Assembly (NCBI GenBank): GCA_963575745.1
Contig: CAUYUJ010004532.1
Location: 1 to 64,000 of the forward strand
Length of the DNA stretch: 64,000 bases
Direction of reading: 5' to 3'
DNA from: Prorocentrum cordatum
Taxonomy: Eukaryota > Sar > Dinophyceae > Prorocentrales > Prorocentraceae
The notes under the pieces were generated by a model. It did not search any database. It was not told the origin of the DNA and worked only from the letters and a program-made list of their open reading frames with translations. This document shows, in pieces, positions 62,453 to 64,000 of the stretch (positions are counted from its first letter, which is position 1; every line of letters starts with the position of its first letter). The translations under genes and the position numbers were made by a program.

Positions 62453-62634
62453 GGTCGAATGAGCGGATCGGCGTCAGCCACGCAGTAGCTACAAGGAGAA
62501 TCACCTTTTCCACCGGGCGCAGCGGCGCCAATATCCTCATCAGTACGAGAAAAGAAGCACTGCCTGGCCGCCTTGAGCACAGGCGGCAACGGAACGGAGA
62601 GGCTCGAGGGGGACGCTGCTTATACACTTTGACT
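62453..62634 (-). repeat. 5' LTR, 182 bp
   Basis: Partner of 52248-52429. It should contain the element promoter (TATA-like 'gtgtataagc' near its start). The short length is at the low end for Copia LTRs. Confidence 0.95.
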
Positions 62635-62639
62635 TCCTT
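62635..62639. repeat. Target-site duplication (right), TCCTT
   Basis: Identical to 52243-52247; confirms the right boundary of the Copia element. Confidence 0.9.
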
Positions 62640-63280
62640 ACCCAGTGCCCACACCGTAAGCACCGCGGGCCTGGCATCGGCACAGGGCCCGACCAGCCGC
62701 GCACCAGAAGGACCCCGAAGGGGCACACGGGCCGCCCGTACGATGAGGACGCAGAAGAAGGGTGCAAGCGCCCCGGAAGGCCATGCCGACGCTCTGCGGG
62801 GCGGGGCGCGGGCGGCGAACGCGGCCAAGGACGGGCCGCGGGGGAGGACGCAGGGGCAGCCTCGGGAAGCTGCTCTCGGCCTCACTGCATCTGCAGGCTG
62901 CCTGCAGACAGAAACTGTCGGAGGTCCGCGCGGACCGCTCGGACTGGCGCTGGACGCCCCTCCGCGCGGCCGGGGCGGCCCCAGCGTCGACCGCTCGTAT
63001 GCCGCCTGTCGCCCTTGAAGCGCCGGCGATCGGCGGCGCGCCGAGGGGGCAAGCGAGAGGGGTCAGGCCTTCTCAGAGAGGGGCGGAGGTCTCGGAGAAG
63101 GCTTGGAAGGCCTCTTAGCAGGCTGGAGGCCTGCTCTGCGCCTTCTGCGAGGGCCCGCCCCCTCTGCCTTCGCCCCCCGGGCGCGCTGCAGAGCTTGTCC
63201 TCCCTCGAGATACCACAGCGACACGCACGACGGGAGCCAGCACACCAAGTCGTTCTCCCCCCGAATGTTTTGCGTCGCCG
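62640..63280. other. GC-rich sequence, no gene seen
   Basis: Open frames on both strands but no domain. Near 62921-62975 'gaggtccgcgcggacc' and 'ggcgctggacgcccctcc' recall the foldback element at 41686-41892. Confidence 0.4.
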
Positions 63281-63314
63281 CCGCCACCGTCGTCGTCGTC
63301 GCCGTCGCCGTCGC

Positions 63315-63346
<32 letters not shown>

Positions 63347-63522
63347 TCGTCGCCGTCGCCACCGCCACCGCCATCGTCGTCGTAGTCGCCGCCGCCGCCG
63401 TCGCCGTCGCCGTCGCCGCCGCCGCCGTCGTCGTCGTCGTCTTCGTCGTCGTCTTCGTCGTTGCCGTCGTCGTCATTGCCGTCGTCGTCGTGGTCGTCGT
63501 CGTCGTCCTCGTCGTCGTCGTG

Positions 63523-63591
<69 letters not shown>

Positions 63592-63595
63592 CCCC
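63281..63595. repeat. GTC/GCC trinucleotide array
   Basis: 'gtcgccgtc' blocks followed by a long pure 'gtc' stretch. The poly-Asp and poly-Thr ORFs come from it. Confidence 0.95.
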
Positions 63596-63689
63596 TTCAG
63601 GGTCGGCGGCACTGGCCGCAAGGCCTTCGCGATACCCCACAGCGACCAGCACGACGGGAGCTGGCGCGCCAAGTCTTCCTCCCCCCCGA

Positions 63690-63768
63690 CTCCTCGAGCT
63701 CCGTCCCTTGGCCGCCACCCTCGCCCTGGGGGGTCTGCTGGAGGTCAATGGCCGCCACCAGCGCCTCG
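63690..63768 (-). CDS. Exon of the helical-repeat protein family
   Basis: After a minus-strand 'gtcgtcgtcgtcgag' the frame reads 'EALVAAIDLQQTPQGEGG' then 'GQGTELEESGG', matching 'EALVAALNLKQTPPGDVERE' of the 47.46-kb exon. Only about 25 codons are convincing. Flanked on both sides by GTC/GAC arrays. Confidence 0.45.
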
Positions 63769-63774
63769 ACGACG

Positions 63775-63839
63775 ACGGCGGAGACGACGGCGACGGCGCC
63801 GACGACGACGGCCACGGCGACGAAAACGAAGACGAAAAC

Positions 63840-63871
<32 letters not shown>

Positions 63872-63897
63872 GGACGGCCACGGCGACGAAAACGAAA

Positions 63898-63990
<93 letters not shown>

Positions 63991-64000
63991 GCCACGGCAA
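63775..64000. repeat. GAC/GGC trinucleotide array
   Basis: 'gacgac' repeats with 'ggc' and 'gaaaac' interruptions, continuing to the right edge of the window. Confidence 0.95.

Larger units (their letters stand above)
52248..62634 (-). mobile_element. Full-length Ty1/Copia retrotransposon, near-intact
   Basis: A 10.39-kb element on the minus strand: 5' LTR 62453-62634, primer-binding site 62439-62451, Gag-protease ORF, a single UGA, Pol ORF (methyltransferase-like domain, zinc-binding motifs, integrase, RT, RNase H), 3' LTR 52248-52429, flanked by TCCTT duplications. The integrase-before-RT order defines the Copia superfamily. The LTRs differ at one position of 182 by eye and the 3,195-codon frame has only one internal stop, so the insertion is young and possibly still functional. 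It is larger than typical plant or animal Copia elements (about 5 kb) because of the N-terminal half of Pol. It lies in the same orientation as the helical-repeat exons around it. Confidence 0.95.

Noticed and set aside
62289-62885. Extension of the Gag frame upstream to 62885
   Set aside because: The frame is open but lies in the LTR and host flank, upstream of the primer-binding site. The first plausible ATG inside the element is 62288.
63115-63672. Poly-Asp minus-strand ORF resembling an acidic protein
   Set aside because: It is the translation of the GTC array; flanking residues do not form a domain.

Overview
This window looks like nuclear DNA of a dinoflagellate, probably one with a large, GC-rich, repeat-loaded genome such as Prorocentrum (the genus is inference). 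Reasons: three retroelement classes of the kind found in dinoflagellates (Copia, a tyrosine-recombinase element, and an APE-endonuclease LINE), two of them carrying a cytosine-methyltransferase-like domain; very long trinucleotide arrays, mostly TCC/AGG; several small inverted-repeat elements nested in one another; and fragments of repeat-protein exons with plausible splice sites on one strand. I see no bacterial operon, rRNA, tRNA, spliced-leader gene or CRISPR array.

Layout. 1-4.9 kb: minisatellites, a CATA-type microsatellite and pyrimidine tracts, no gene. 4.99-9.7 kb: a decayed LINE on the minus strand. 9.9-10.95 kb: about 1 kb of TCA then TCC repeats. 11.5-12.8 kb: an inverted-repeat element, a retroelement tail fragment and short tandem repeats. 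13.28-19.55 kb: a DIRS/Ngaro/PAT-like tyrosine-recombinase element (minus strand) with split direct repeats A1-ORFs-B1-A2-B2, inserted inside a 183-bp inverted-repeat element. 19.8-25 kb: two copies of a composite repeat plus AGG arrays. 26.2-28.1 kb: a diverged interleaved repeat array. 28.8-35.1 kb: a less GC-rich stretch with broken minus-strand ORFs and a 2.1-kb tandem duplication. 35.7-51.5 kb: more arrays, small inverted-repeat elements and several minus-strand exons of an alanine-rich helical-repeat protein family; the largest, at 47.46-49.40 kb, contains a 594-bp in-frame higher-order repeat. 52.25-62.63 kb: a nearly pristine Copia element (minus strand) with 182-bp LTRs differing at one base, a 5-bp target duplication and an initiator-tRNA-type primer site. 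62.64-64 kb: GC-rich sequence, one more helical-repeat exon, and GTC/GAC arrays.

How the parts work together. The Copia element has one reading frame of 3,195 codons. It is interrupted only by one UGA, followed by CGG, exactly between Gag-protease and the methyltransferase-like/integrase/RT/RNase H part. That suggests programmed readthrough. The tyrosine-recombinase element encodes a Gag-like ORF1, an RT/RNase H/recombinase ORF2 (now broken) and a methyltransferase-like ORF3 whose start overlaps the ORF2 stop. Its ends and its internal B1-A2 junction share a TG core, as expected if a circle was integrated by the recombinase. The helical-repeat exons are all on the minus strand from about 22.7 to 63.8 kb and may belong to one very long gene or to a cluster of paralogues whose introns collected the mobile elements.
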